A stretch of DNA of 64,000 nt, from contig QJNS01000120.1 of assembly GCA_004154925.1 (NCBI GenBank), positions 1 to 64,000 of the forward strand, in the 5' to 3' direction. The notes below the pieces were generated by a model that made no database searches, was not told the origin of the DNA, and saw only the letters and a list, made by a program, of their open reading frames with translations. Below, piece after piece: positions 47,501-59,133 of this stretch (within the stretch, counting starts at the first letter, position 1; each line of letters starts with the position of its first letter). A program made the translations under genes and the position numbers. The DNA is from Monosporascus cannonballus (Eukaryota > Ascomycota > Sordariomycetes > Xylariales).

Positions 47501-49690
47501 CTTATAACGTTTATCTTTACGTATTAAAACCTTCCAAAAAACGGTAATAAAAACAAATTATTCCGGCTAAGTAATTAAAAGGTATTTATCTTAATTTAAT
47601 TTATTAAAGCGCTTATAATTAATAGCGTAATTTTGAAGAAAATTATGGCCAATAAAATATAATTACGAAATATACGATAAGGAATTATTAATTATCGTTA
47701 AAACGTTAATAAAATAAAAAAAAGTTTTAAAAATTAATTAACCTTTTTATAATCTTAATAAATTACATGAATTTTTAACATTTTATAAGTATTTGTAAAT
47801 CTATTAAAAAATAAATTTAATAAGTTAATTTTTTATCTGCCTTTAATTTTATACTTAAATATTACTTTAACAAATTAAAAAATCGACTCGATATTATATT
47901 TTACAAATTATATAATGTTTTTTGTGGCCAAAAAATATTAAGTTTAAAAAATAGATAACTTGATTAATTAAGAAAAATAATTATTTAACGAATTGATATA
48001 AATTCAGAAGGTTCTAATAACCGCAATTTATTTAAAGCGGGGAAATAACGAACGACCGGTTATACCTTCCGGCAAGGAAATATTTTTTGAAAAAAAACCT
48101 TTAAGAAATATAAAATTTAAAAATTACCCAAAATAAAACCTTAAAAGTAACGTACGCCGCCGTGGCTCAGAAATTACCTAATTTCCTCCTAGTTATAAGC
48201 GCGGTAAAAATTTTTATAACGAAATATTTCTTTAATTCCAAAAGTTTTTTATAATTTAAAGGACGTATTTAAATCCTTATTTAAAAACCGTTCCGAACAT
48301 TATTAATTTAACGGATATATAACTTCCATATTATCGGCAATCCAGGAAAAAACGTTACATTAATAATATTAATCCGTAATTATTATTAATTAAAAGAAAC
48401 TTAGAATATATGCCATTTTTGCCGTAATTGCGACTAATATAACAAATCGTACGTATAAAGAAAAACAAAAAAAGGTTATTACGGTTTTTACTTATTTTAA
48501 ACCGATTATATTTAGATTTTTCGTTAAATTTTATACTCGATTTACCGGTAAGATAAAAAAGAGACCCCCGTTTTTTTATGGTATTTTATAATCGTTTAAT
48601 AAAAATAATTATTTTAAAGCTAATATTGAATATAGACGCAAAAACCTACGTTCAACGTTTTATTACTTATTATTAAAAATATTACAATTTCTTTAAAAAA
48701 TTAATATCCGATAAGGGAAATAATTGAACGAATACATTCTGAACTTACTTATACAACCTAAAAAGTATATTTAACTAGCATTTTATTGTCTTTAAAATGG
48801 AATAAGTTTAAATATTTTTTTAAAAATATAATATAAATTTTATATGATTTTAAAAATTTTAATTTATACGCTAAATTATAATACTTTATTATTTGCTTTA
48901 TTTAAAAAGGTTTTAAATATTTATTGATAAATTTTTTGCAAACTTATTATTAATTAATATTTTATACTCGCAAAAAATTAATTATTTTATTTTGAATAAT
49001 TAATCTATATAAGTCTAATTATATTATCCGGCATATTATTAATTGTTTGTTTTTAAAAAGCGGATTACCGTTTTTTATTTATTTATAATTTTTCGAATTT
49101 TTTCGACATTTTTATTACGTTAATTTCTATGAAGTCTTTTACAAAATAAACGGATTTTTGCGGTTAATAATTATATAATACGTAAATTAAGATTTACTTA
49201 TAGGCCGAATATACCGATATATTATATATTTATTTCGCTAACTGAAATTGTTTTACCTACTTATTTTATTTATAATTATAAAAAGTTTATAAATAATATT
49301 TTAAACTTTAATTCTGTTTTTTATTAAGCCGTCCGTTTATAAGTAAAAGATTATATTTAAGCGTTTTTATATTATTAATCGATAACATAATATTACCCTA
49401 AAACGGCTAATAAATATCGAGGTTTTATTTAATATAATATCGTTAAATAACTTAAAACCAAAGAAAATATAAATAAAAAAAAGTTCGCCAACTTATTTCC
49501 TATAAAGTTTCTAATTGTTAAAATATAAAAAACATATTTAATAAACCGGTTTATTATTATTAAAACGTTATTGCGTTATTTTCTCGTTCCAAACCAAAAA
49601 TCCGGCAAATTAATAACAAAATTTATCGAAATTTTTTAAAAAGAAATTATAAATACTGGCAAAAACCCTAATTCATTATAAGGTAAATAA
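44329..49690 (+). mobile_element. Plus-strand Ty3/Gypsy relic F, right end unresolved
   Basis: Starts with a 216-bp LTR (44329-44544, TGTTACAGGC...TTTATTACA). On the plus strand RT reads ILFVKK, SLRFCVNYKELNKITK (about 46766-46850) and YINDMLIYSS (from 47109, YVDD-type box mutated). RNase H has NYEIYDKELLIIV (47661-47700). The integrase tail has ISDKGNN-stop-TNTF-stop (48700-48744), where both stops are TGA in the place of Trp. I could not find a matching 3' LTR, and from about 49.7 kb the coding trace switches to the minus strand, so the right border is approximate. Confidence 0.75.
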
Positions 49691-49699
49691 TACCTAGCT

Positions 49700-52600
49700 T
49701 TTGTCTGTTAACAAACCGCATATATTATTATATATTTTTTATGTTCTTTTTTATATTTTTTCAAAAATAACTAATATTTAATTGCTTAACGGTTTTAAAA
49801 ACCTTTTAATATTCCGCTGTTAAATTATTATAATAATTTGTATTAAAATTCCTTATAACGGGTAATTTTCGGAAATATCAACCTCTTTTTTAAACTATAA
49901 TAAAAACTTTTTACTTATTTGCCAGATATACTTTATAACGGCCCGTTTATTACAGCATTACTATTATATTAACCATTTTATATAATTATTTCTTTATTAA
50001 ATAATTTATATAAATTCTATAATAAAGTTTTCTAATTTATTTTAATCCTTTAATATAATTAATATTAAAACATATCTTAACTTTTAAATTATTATTAAAT
50101 AATCGTTTGCCTATTAACAGCTCGGAACTTTTATTATTTTAATATCTATCGCTAAAAGCCCCGTAAATACTGTTTTGAATTTCTTTAGAAAATAAGATAA
50201 AATCTATTTGTTTGCTTAATACATTGCAAATATATCCTTTAAATCTAGACGTCTTAATAATTTATTTACCGGATTTTACTAGTTTCTTTTATAATGGATT
50301 TCGAAATTAAAGTTAATTAATTATTTTATTTAATTTACTTATTTAATATTTAACTTAAGTTTAAATATTAAATATTTATAATTTAAATAATTCGTAATAA
50401 CTTAAATAATGTATTTTAAATAAAGCAAAAAACGCTACTATTATTCGAAAACCTAATTAATCGTTAATAATTTAATGTTTAAAGTATAATAACGTAATTT
50501 CGTCATTTTTAGTTTTCGAAATATAAATATTATTAAGTATTAGCGATTACCGTATTATTACGAAAATACCGCGTTAATTACGAAATCCGAAACGTTAATT
50601 TTTAATATAATTAATAACCGGTGGTTAATATAACAAAGCAAAAATAAGTTTACAAAAAGTATTTTTAATTTTTTAAATATAAGTAAATTTTTACTTCCTA
50701 GTTTGATTTTTGCCGGCTGGATTTTTTCTGTAAATTTATTAAAAAGGCGGTAATTTTGGAATAACTCCTAATAAACTTTTTATAAAAACCTACAAAGCCC
50801 AAAAAGTTTTAAACGTCGTAAATATTTCTAGGCTCCGGTTACTTCTAAATTACCTTAATCTTTTCAGGATCAATACTAATATCTTACGAATTAACGACAA
50901 AACTTGAAAAAATTACTTTTTTATATAAAATATATATTTTTCGAGATTCGCATAAATTCTTTATTACCGTAAACGTTTTAATACGTTACGAAAATACTTT
51001 AAATAATCCGTTTTATTGTTCTAATAGATAAAATATCATTTAAATACATAATATAAATTATTTTTATTAACCTTATTAATACGTAATTAATATAATTTTA
51101 AAAAAACGCCGGAACGTTAACAAACCCGAATAATATTATTAAGTACTCGAAATAACCGTATTTCGTACGGAAACCCGTTTTCTATTCGTTTCTCGTTTTA
51201 ATATATAACCGGAAATATATATATTTTAAATTAAACTTAATATATATTTTTGCGTTTAAAACGTTATCCAGTATTTCGTTAATTAATAATAATACCATTC
51301 TGTTTTTAAGGTAATTTTATTAAGCCCCTTATAATCCATATATAATCGCAATTTACCCCCTAGTTTTAAAATGAATAAAGCAAATATCTTAATTTAGCTC
51401 TGATAAAGTCGTATCTAGCCCTTAATTAACGCCTATTCTATATATTATTACAAAATCTTTTATTTCCTTTCCGAAAAGGGGTATATAAAACTCTAAAAAG
51501 CCGTTTTCCCCTTTTCGAAATCGATATAATATTTTATATAATGGTATTAAGGTAGGGTTCCCGTAAAAAATACGTCGAATATATCTTTATAATCCTGATA
51601 TTTGGGAAAAAACGCAACGTTATTACTAGCCCTTTTGTGGGTTTTAACGGTTATACCATTCTTATTTGGCTACGTTTTCTTTAATATTTATTTCGTATAT
51701 AATACGTTAATTACTATTAGGGTTACTAGTTTTTCGATTTTCTAGCCGCCCTACAAATCTCCTTTTTAGTCGTAACCATAATAAAGTCGCCTTTTTTTTA
51801 ACTTAAAATGCCATAATTTCTTTTTAAAATCTAAATCTGGATTGGTAGCATTTCTTTAAAGCAAACTTAAAATTACGTTGTATCTTTAAAAGTCCTTTAA
51901 AACGTAAAAGCTGCTTTATATTCTTTATATCCTTTTTTAATCGTTTATTACCTTTATTAACGTATTTATTTCCCCTAATAAAGCCCTTTTTGCAAAAACG
52001 CATTTTATCGTTTTACTGTCTATTAAATCTTAAATTATTAATTTTGATAACAACCTTTTTTGTACCAGGTCGTAATTATTACTGCCGTTTATTAAGCCCT
52101 TATATGTAACCTATTTTTTCCAATTCGAAACCTAATTACTACTTTAAATCTGGGCCGAAAAATTAAGGCTTTTTATTCCGTAACCTAAACGTTTCGTATC
52201 TCGAATAATATATTATTCGACTTAATCATTAAGGAACTATAACCTTATAAATATTAATTTCCTGCATATCCGGGTTTTTTAAACCTAAAATATTTTATTT
52301 TGGAATAATTAAGCCTTATATATTTTTTTTCCCGCAATTATAATGCCGTACAACCGTAATAAGCTTTTTACGGCTATTTAATAAGCTTGATATAAGCTCC
52401 GTCCTAGCCTTTTTATTAATAGTAATAATAAGGTTAATAAAGTTAATAAGCCGTCGATTCGCCGGTACGTCCCCGGTCTGGGCTTAATTATATGCCGGTA
52501 TAGCTTTTTTAATTTTCTTATTTCTTTTTTTTCGTTAAATTCATTTCGTACAAAATAATAAAAATTAATTTTATCCATTATATTTCTATTATTAAATCTC

Positions 52601-53467
52601 TTTTAATTTCTAAAAAAATTCCTTTAATAATTTCGCCTTATAATTTAGGAGTAAATTTAAATAATAATCGTATTACCCGTATCCCTTCTAGAAAATCGTT
52701 AAAGTTTTCGATTTTTATTATTTCGTATCGGTCCAAAAAAATTACAAATTTTTTTCCAGGTTATTATTATAATTTCGTTAATTTAATGTTAATTATAAAA
52801 CTATAGGTTCTTTTATTGCCGATACCCTTTTCTAGCCAAATTTCAAATTCCTATTACGTTAATACCATTAAATCGTTATTCCTTTTTAAAGTTAGAAATT
52901 TTGACAATTTTTTAATATATAGGTTTTCGAAATAAATATTAACGTATATTATTTTCGTTATGTCCGTAAGGAAATTCAACGTTAATAACGTAAAACAAAC
53001 CTTTAAGTTAATAAAGAAATTCGTTAGTTTTGCTTAGAAAACCCCTTTATACCGTAAGATAAATAACGATACCTTAAAATGGGCCTTATTATAATTCCGT
53101 TTCGGGGGTTTTTCGTAATCTAATCCGTTAATATTATCCAATTCGAAAAACGGATCTTCTTCTTTTTCCAAAGCTGTCAAATATTATCGTTTTCTTTATT
53201 TTTTCGTTATTTTTTCCTTTTTTTTGGATTTTACGATCTAGCTTTTTTTCTGATAATAAAACGATAACTTTTGGGATCTGATTTAAAATTAACGATTCGG
53301 GTGGTATTTTTATTTTTATTATCGGGGAATTTTCGGACTGGCTAGCTATACCATACGAGGTTACTGCTCCGTATTTTCCTCCTATTATTATTCGATATCC
53401 TGGTACGTAGGTTGCTATAAATTATCCTTTGCCTAACGGTCCGTACGGATAAATAAAGGTATTAACA
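49700..53467 (-). pseudogene. gag-pol relic of the 206-bp-LTR retroelement
   Basis: On the minus strand, RT reads KYGYFEYLIILFGFVNVPAF and MYLNDILSI (about 51000-51200; YLDD mutated to YLND). The RT/RNase H joint reads SIDPEKIKVI, PEPRNIYDV, NFLGFVGFYKKFIRSYSK (about 50760-50880). RNase H has SDFVINAV and ELRYYT-type traces (about 50460-50640). The gag side lies further right, up to 53.4 kb, including an open stretch at 52378-52578 rich in Lys/Arg. Stops throughout. It is a Ty3/Gypsy element different from the chromodomain families. The integrase part was not located, perhaps because relic F lies there. Confidence 0.72.
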
Positions 53468-53673
53468 TATCAGAGAAAATAATAAAGTACGGAATAAAAG
53501 GCAGAAAAAACAGCCCAGCAGGTAGTTCATAATATAGGTAGTAAATAGATAACCATTAATACCTGCCCTTTTCTAACTACTCGGGGGCGAAGCCCCCCTA
53601 TATATATATAAATTGGAGCCACACTGGTGGGTCGCTGGGCTCCGGAAAGGGGGCCGCACCTTGGCACCTGACA
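53468..53673 (-). repeat. 206-bp LTR, right (5') copy
   Basis: It has the same length as the left LTR. It starts TATCAGAG (TGTCAGGG with G-to-A changes) and ends CACCTGACA. The inner, left part is more mutated than the right part. Confidence 0.9.
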
Positions 53674-53845
53674 CAAGCTCTATGTCTACCAGAACTACGC
53701 TCACGACGATGAGCCTTTATCGGCCCTTTACGGATATCAGAAGTGGCGCCACGAGCGTTTGACGCATCTGAAGAACACCTATGATCCTCACGGTTTCTTC
53801 AATAGGTACCACGCTATGCCGTCCGATCTGGCAGAGTGGTCATAG
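53674..53845 (+). pseudogene. FAD-linked oxidoreductase, C-terminal BBE part, severed
   Basis: This begins with the CAAGC duplication and continues, in the frame of the upstream half, through YVYQNYAHDDEP, LYGYQKWRHERL and a YDPHGFFNRY ending, with TAG at 53843-53845. This is the usual BBE C-terminal domain, which contributes to the flavin pocket. Codon use is balanced and this piece has no stops. Its separation from the rest of the gene is caused entirely by the 29255-53673 insertion. Confidence 0.9.
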
Positions 53846-53868
53846 AAGAACAGGGCAGTGCAGGCTAC

Positions 53869-54283
53869 TGTTACGAACCCCGAATGAAACCCGGCCAGGA
53901 AGGAGACCCAAGGACCCACTCGGAACGGATTAACCTCAGAACCGGTCTCTGTTATGTCTACAGAGACCAGCCAGAGACACCACAGAAACCTTACGGAAAC
54001 AACAGAGACCCTACAAAGACGGCTAAGAGACCCTAATAACGAAAACAATATTTAAAGATCCCCGATTTCCTATATAGATAATCACTCGTTTAGTTTAGTT
54101 CCTTAGCTATTAATCTAGGCTTATAGCCAGAGGTATCGTTTTTTACTATGGGAAAAGTCAGCAAATCTCTTTAACGAACAAACCTTTTGTAAATTATTCC
54201 TCGCCTTATTGTTACCTGCAAATCAAGATTCCATTTCTGATACTGCTCATACCTCCAGGTGGATGTATGACAGGTTCGTTACA
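53869..54283 (+). repeat. Solo LTR, type E, with GCTAC target duplication
   Basis: It runs TGTTACGAACC...GGTTCGTTACA, 415 bp, with GCTAC at 53864-53868 and 54284-54288. It sits 23 bp after the stop of the oxidoreductase. Little damage. Confidence 0.9.
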
Positions 54284-54288
54284 GCTAC

Positions 54289-55039
54289 ACATATACTTGT
54301 TATAGCCAGGTCGCTGGAGGTTGAGCGATTACATGTGTGACGAGACATTAATGACAACAAGAAGGAGCGAGCAAAATAGACATAGACAGAAGAGCTGGCG
54401 GCGTATCTCACGAGAAACTTTCTTTCTTGTACATATTCGATTTCTTGATCTTGACTGCTGTGGCTTCTCGGGGACGTTGGGGAGGTGTAAACGTTCCATT
54501 ATCTCACAAAGGTGCTGTTCTTCGCTTCCTGCGTCCTTGCTGAATTAGTACATTTTTTTTAATTTAATATTTTCATGCTTTTTCGTTAATTTGGTCGTTT
54601 AAAGCCATCAGCTGTGGTTGTCTCTTTATACAAAGTTGCTCCTCCTAGCTGTTCCTTATTTAGTGTTGCGTTTGCCTCCTCCCCACTATTTGGCCTTGAT
54701 TTACTCGTCACGTAATAAGCGATAGGGTTAGCGGTAAATACAGGCAAGATCAGCACAGATAAGGCTGTGAGACCATCGCCTACTCTCATTGGTCAACTGA
54801 GGCAGGGGGGAGCTGAGGTGAGACTGCATGGTTAGGGGAGACAACCCCGCGAAGGGGTCCAGGTCATCGTCGTATCAACTTTAAGCCCTCTCGCCAAAAA
54901 ATTTCGCAGTTACGATACCAAATCCTGCTCGAGTCTTTTGCTGCGGGTCATTCCGCCACTCCGGCCCTATACCGACCAAGCACAACATGGCTTTCACATT
55001 TGATTGATTCGGTGGACCACGTAACAAGGACAGCCTAAC
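54289..55039. other. Intergenic region upstream of the transcription-factor pseudogene
   Basis: Short open frames on both strands have no family features. A GGGGAGACAACCCCGCGAAG stretch near 54837 can form a small hairpin. Nothing else recognised. Confidence 0.5.
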
Positions 55040-56626
55040 ATGACAGGGATGGCGCTGCAACTCATCGACCAGAGTGCGATAAGGATAGGCACGTCTGAGC
55101 GGCGCATCATTCGTTCCCATGTTATGAGAGGCAAGAATGCGGGCAAGCCACGCCGGTCGATGAGAAAACGGAGAACCATAGTTCATGTCAACCGTGTTCT
55201 GACCTCACCCGGTATACCAGGATCAGGATGCTCGAAACCACGACAGCTACTCTGGAACGATCTGTGTCTAACATCGTTCCCTCAACAACTTGATTCTGAA
55301 TCTACAAAACTTATGCATCGATGTACAGTGTTTTTCAACCCATCATTTACTTCATCTTCTCTCACACATTTCTCTCAGGGTTCTTTGACATTAGTGATGC
55401 GCTATTTCCGCCCCAATTCTGTTCGACATTCGATATATTGAAGTCGATATGGGTGAATTGTATCCTGGCAGATGAAGCATGTAAGTAAGGTAAACGCCTC
55501 GTTTATTTAGCAACGCTAATAGCCCCCAGACTTCCACTGCACATTGGCTATATCAGCATCTTACGTCGACTTCTTCGAGCGTAGGCCTGCAATATCCTCG
55601 AAAGCTTTATATCATATCTCAAAGGCATATGCCTTGGTAAATCTAAAGCTGTCAGGTCCCGAGTCTGTTTCAGACAGTGCCATAGCTGCTGTGGTTTCCC
55701 TTGCCATCTACCAACAGATACATCATCAGTACTCTACCGGCTTGATACACCTCAACGGGCTCCATCGAATGATCCAGCTACGGGGTGGAATTGCCAGACT
55801 GATAAAAGAGAACCGTGCATTGGCGCTGAAGCCATTGAGGTACGTGTAGGTGCTTACGTCCGCCGCTCTTTCCTCTTCCTTTTCTTTTTTCTTTTCATTT
55901 TTACCTTTTTCCTCGGAAGCGGAAAGTCTTATGATAACTAGGCTCGACATCGAGTTGGCGTTGCAAACCGGGTTACCTCTTTTTAGCAGCGATGTAATTC
56001 CCGTAAACGCCGTCTCAGGCGATTCTCACGTTATCAAAGAGCACCTCCCCAGCACTGCCCCTACGCTTTCACGTATTATGCTCGATGTCATCAGCTTTGC
56101 CAGCCTCCTAAACTCCAAGGAGAGGGAGGGGCGAACGAAGCTTGACCCGCTGAATTATACGGAAACGTTACTATCGCTCCTCTATCGTCTGATAGAGATT
56201 GCTCCTCTGGGGCAACCACGCTCCATGTCGGGAGGACTCTATGACGATGTGGCACATCTGGCAATGCTGGCATTTATGACCACCCTGCTTCCGTAATACG
56301 GCCGTGACCACTCCAGTTACCTTCTTCTTTCTAATTGTCTGGAGAGCGCCATTCAGGATCTCCATATTACGTACACAGGTGCCCAGGACAGCGAATGCTC
56401 ATTATTTTTATGGGCTCTATTTATTAGCGGCGTCTCAGTTTGGAAACGCAGGGACTATCGGTGGTTGTCACTCTTAATCCTGGAGATTTGTGAACGACTG
56501 GACCTATATGATTGGTCAGCTGTACGTCGTCAGCTGTGTGGGTTTCCCTGGATACATACGTTGCACGACGTTCCTGGCCAATTCCTGTGGGAGGATTCCC
56601 AGCGTAGGAGCATTGAGATTTCATGA
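55040..56626 (+). pseudogene. Fungal-specific transcription factor, one premature stop
   Basis: Exons 55040-55322, 55379-55480, 55530-55839 and 55942-56626 connect in frame through introns of 56, 49 and 102 bp with GT-AG ends. The 459-codon product starts with a basic stretch (GKNAGKPRRSMRKRRT, near residues 30-50). It continues with the all-helical fungal transcription-factor middle region (YFHCTLAISASYVDFF, GLIHLNGLHRMIQLRGG, LLYRLIEIAPLGQPRSM) and ends WEDSQRRSIEIS. No Zn2Cys6 cluster is visible. The one break is TAA at 56294-56296 after AFMTTLLP, consistent with CAA to TAA. The protein would lose its last 110 residues. Position in the cluster suggests a local regulator. A truncated product might still be made. 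Confidence 0.8.
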
Positions 56627-56767
56627 GAGTTCCTACATCTGGAAGCCTGGCTTCACCCCTAGTCGTCATTCAACTAGTATACATATACGTCACTTTGAAA
56701 GGTTGTGATTGGTTCAACGCGGATTCGAAATTGATCATGAGCTTTCCCTAGAATGGTACTGTGTATT

Positions 56768-58179
56768 TCAGACTGCAGCATATCGCGCTCTGTGGTATAA
56801 CTCGGGAGAAATATACGACTTAACGTCTGGTTCTCCTTTTTCGGTACATTGGTAGTTGATATAGGCATGCATGCCCTTCCCATTCTTCAGCCCTCTGTGC
56901 TTAGCAAGCTTCTCCAACATGCCGAGATACGCATCGCAATAAGCACCGCAACCATGTGCGTATATCCAAGCCACCAGATTTCGGACGATGGTCGTATCGT
57001 CAGCCCCGTATTTACGCGTAGTTAGGTAGAACTTTACATCGGGCTTGCTACTTGTGGGAGCAATGTCGAAGAAGTAAACGAAACCCTCGCATAATGCCTC
57101 GAAATCAGGCCATGCATTACCGCCGTTAGCCTCGACTGGAATCTCGGCATCCTCGGGGTAGTCGCCAGGAAGCCCCAAGACGGTAAGGATTAGGGAACGC
57201 AGATCCTGCAGACTGGACTCGGAAACATCTCGGAGTCCGCCCATGGCCATGATTTCTCGGACTGACTTGAAGCTGGTGTGACGCGACGTGAAGTACATCT
57301 TGAGCCGCGACTTGGATGGTTACACATTATCCATGCCCATAACGTTGGGTTTCATAAGCCGCCCCTCGGGACTGTTCGCAAGGAAATTCATCAAAGCATT
57401 ACGGCCAGGGTGGCTTCTGCCGGGGTTAAGCTTTACGATAGCATTGTCCCATTCCTACAAAGTCGCGGGGTCTCCTCCTTGGAATAGCTTCCTCGGCAAG
57501 AAGTACGACTTAAGTCCGAAGCTGGTATTTTTGTTATACTCGACAGCGTGCATGAGAGTTGTGGCTGGTGGATCACCCTGTTCCAGTTCCTTGGCATAAA
57601 CGGACCTATCCGGGTTATACAGCTCGGCCAAGAAATGACGATACCAAATAAAATCCGTGCCTGGGAGTACGCTCGGTACCTTTTCCATGTACTCGAGTGT
57701 GGGATCATGGTTCAACGGGTCAACGGCCGTACCCGAGGTATCGTTTATTGCCTCCCAGGAGTAACGGATGTCGGGCTCACCACCTATAGTGTTCCATTTC
57801 CACGAGTACTCCAAGGGCGAACCGTCGTAGGCTATAAGCGACTTGAATACAGGACGGCCGTCAAGGCTCTGGCGCTGGGCCTAATCGAGATACCTGAACA
57901 TCCCAGTGGACTCCATCAGAATACTTCTTGAACATTATATGATTCATTATGACGCTATTGCTTGCTTACGATCCAGTGATAGTGGAAAAACAGCGTCTCG
58001 TACTGCTTCTCGGTGGAATAGCCAGCCGCGTCAATCATAACCGCTAGGTGGTACCCGGTGAGTCGCCACCAAAACTCGACATCCTTGTTGTTCGGGGACG
58101 GGAGGCACTTCTTCAGTGATTGCCACACCTTGAGTGGTGGTGTCGCTTGGACCTGGAACTTTGTTGTAAGAGCTTTCAT
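56768..58179 (-). pseudogene. DMATS-family aromatic prenyltransferase, pseudogene
   Basis: Minus strand, two exons (58179-57970 and 57893-56768, 76-bp intron), about 444 residues, the normal length of fungal indole/aromatic prenyltransferases (ABBA fold). These enzymes transfer a dimethylallyl group to an aromatic acceptor, often tryptophan or a cyclic dipeptide. Family marks are EFWWRLTGYHLAVMIDAAGY, HYHWIV, EYSWKWNTIGG, GTDFIWYRHF, KSRLKMYF, VKFYLTTRKYGADD, GRP/GAYCDAYLGML and the DVKSYISPELYHRARY tail. Breaks: an extra base near 57863, TAG at 57455-57457 and TAA at 57320-57322. I start at ATG 58179; the frame is open slightly further upstream without an ATG. Converges on the transcription-factor pseudogene, 141 bp between stops. 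Confidence 0.85.
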
Positions 58180-58306
58180 AGTGCTTAGGATGGAGGGATG
58201 GTGGTTCAACAAGCCGCTGACTGATGTCAGGCTTCCAGAGGGCGTAGTTCAGTAGATATCGCTTTTATAGCAAGGCAAGACAATTGTAGCAGTCCGGCTC
58301 GGATAC

Positions 58307-58364
58307 GAGTTAACAGGGCCCGAGCTGACAGGGCCCAAGTTGGGGTACCCCGAGTTCAGGAGCC
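58307..58364. promoter_or_regulatory. 15-bp tandem repeats upstream of the prenyltransferase
   Basis: GAGTTAACAGGGCCC (58307-58321), GAGCTGACAGGGCCC (58322-58336), AAGTTGGGGTACCCC (58337-58351), then GAGTTCAGGAGCC. The array is 128-185 bp upstream of the prenyltransferase ATG. It contains GGCCCGAGCTGA (58317-58328), identical to 27187-27198 in the promoter of the oxidoreductase. Confidence 0.55.
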
Positions 58365-58431
58365 TGGTTACATAAACGAGGACTGGCCTACCAACCAAGC
58401 AATAAGCTGCAATCGAAAGGGGCAATGCATT

Positions 58432-58736
58432 TCATTATACTTAATTACATTCGATTATATCACTAAACTTCCCATATTAAAAAATACAGTTACAAAAATA
58501 TATTACAATACCATATTCGTAATAGTTAATCGATTTACAAAATTCTTCTATTTTTTATCTTACTACAAAAAAAACTCTAAATTAATAATATATATTTTTA
58601 TTTAAAAAACATCTTTAGTAAATACGGATTATTTATAAAAAGTATTTCAAATAAAGGTATAACATTTGTATTAAACTTTTAGCAAAGACTTATAATATAA
58701 ATCGGCCTTAACCATAAACTATTTACCATATTTAAA
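58432..58736 (+). pseudogene. Integrase fragment of a chromodomain Gypsy element
   Basis: Plus strand reads ILKNTVTKIYYNTIFVIVNR and FTKFFYFLSYYKK, matching 12955-13275 of A1. Only about 300 bp; cut on the right by the LTR at 58737. Confidence 0.75.
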
Positions 58737-59133
58737 TATAACGAATCTGTCATACATCCACCTGGAGGTATGAGCAGTATCCGAAATGGGGTCTTGATTT
58801 GCAGGTAACAATACGGCGAGAAATAATTGACTAAGGGTTTGTTCGTTAAAGAGATTTGCTAACTCTTCCCATAATAAAGAACGATGCCTCTGGCTGTAGG
58901 CTTAGATTGATAGCTAAGGAGCGAAAAACTAAAGAGTATCTATTTATATAGGAAACCTGTAATCTTATATATTTTTTCTACGTATTTAAAGTTTCTGTAT
59001 TATCTTTACAAGATCTCCGTGGTATCTTTGGATGGTTTTTGTAAACATAACAAAAACCGGTTCTAGGGTTAATTCGTTCCGAATAAGGCCTTGGATCTCT
59101 TTTTAAGCCGGGGCATATTCTTAGTTCGTAACA
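58737..59133 (-). repeat. LTR E, left (3') copy
   Basis: 397 bp, TATAACGAATC...TTCGTAACA. The left half (to about 58960) is nearly clean, the right half RIP-mutated. Confidence 0.88.

Larger units (their letters stand above)
29255..53673 (-). mobile_element. 24.4-kb nested retroelement inserted in the oxidoreductase gene
   Basis: Two 206-bp LTRs (29255-29460 and 53468-53673) bound it and CAAGC is duplicated at 29250-29254 and 53674-53678. The polypurine tract lies inside the left LTR (minus strand), so the element is minus-strand. Its own pol/gag lies at about 49.7-53.4 kb and its 3' region at 29461-30587. The inner bulk is later insertions (30588-43929, with 30663-37333 inside it) and a plus-strand Gypsy relic from 44329. 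Without the 30588-43929 block the element would still be about 11 kb. Confidence 0.9.

Noticed and set aside
54321..54789. Small open frames on both strands between the solo LTR and the transcription factor
   Set aside because: No domain features, splice continuity or codon pattern supports them.
23416..58179. Assigning the cluster to a known alkaloid pathway
   Set aside because: DMATS plus FAD oxidoreductase plus SDR occurs in several pathways. No pathway-specific gene is present and the acceptor substrate cannot be read from these motifs.
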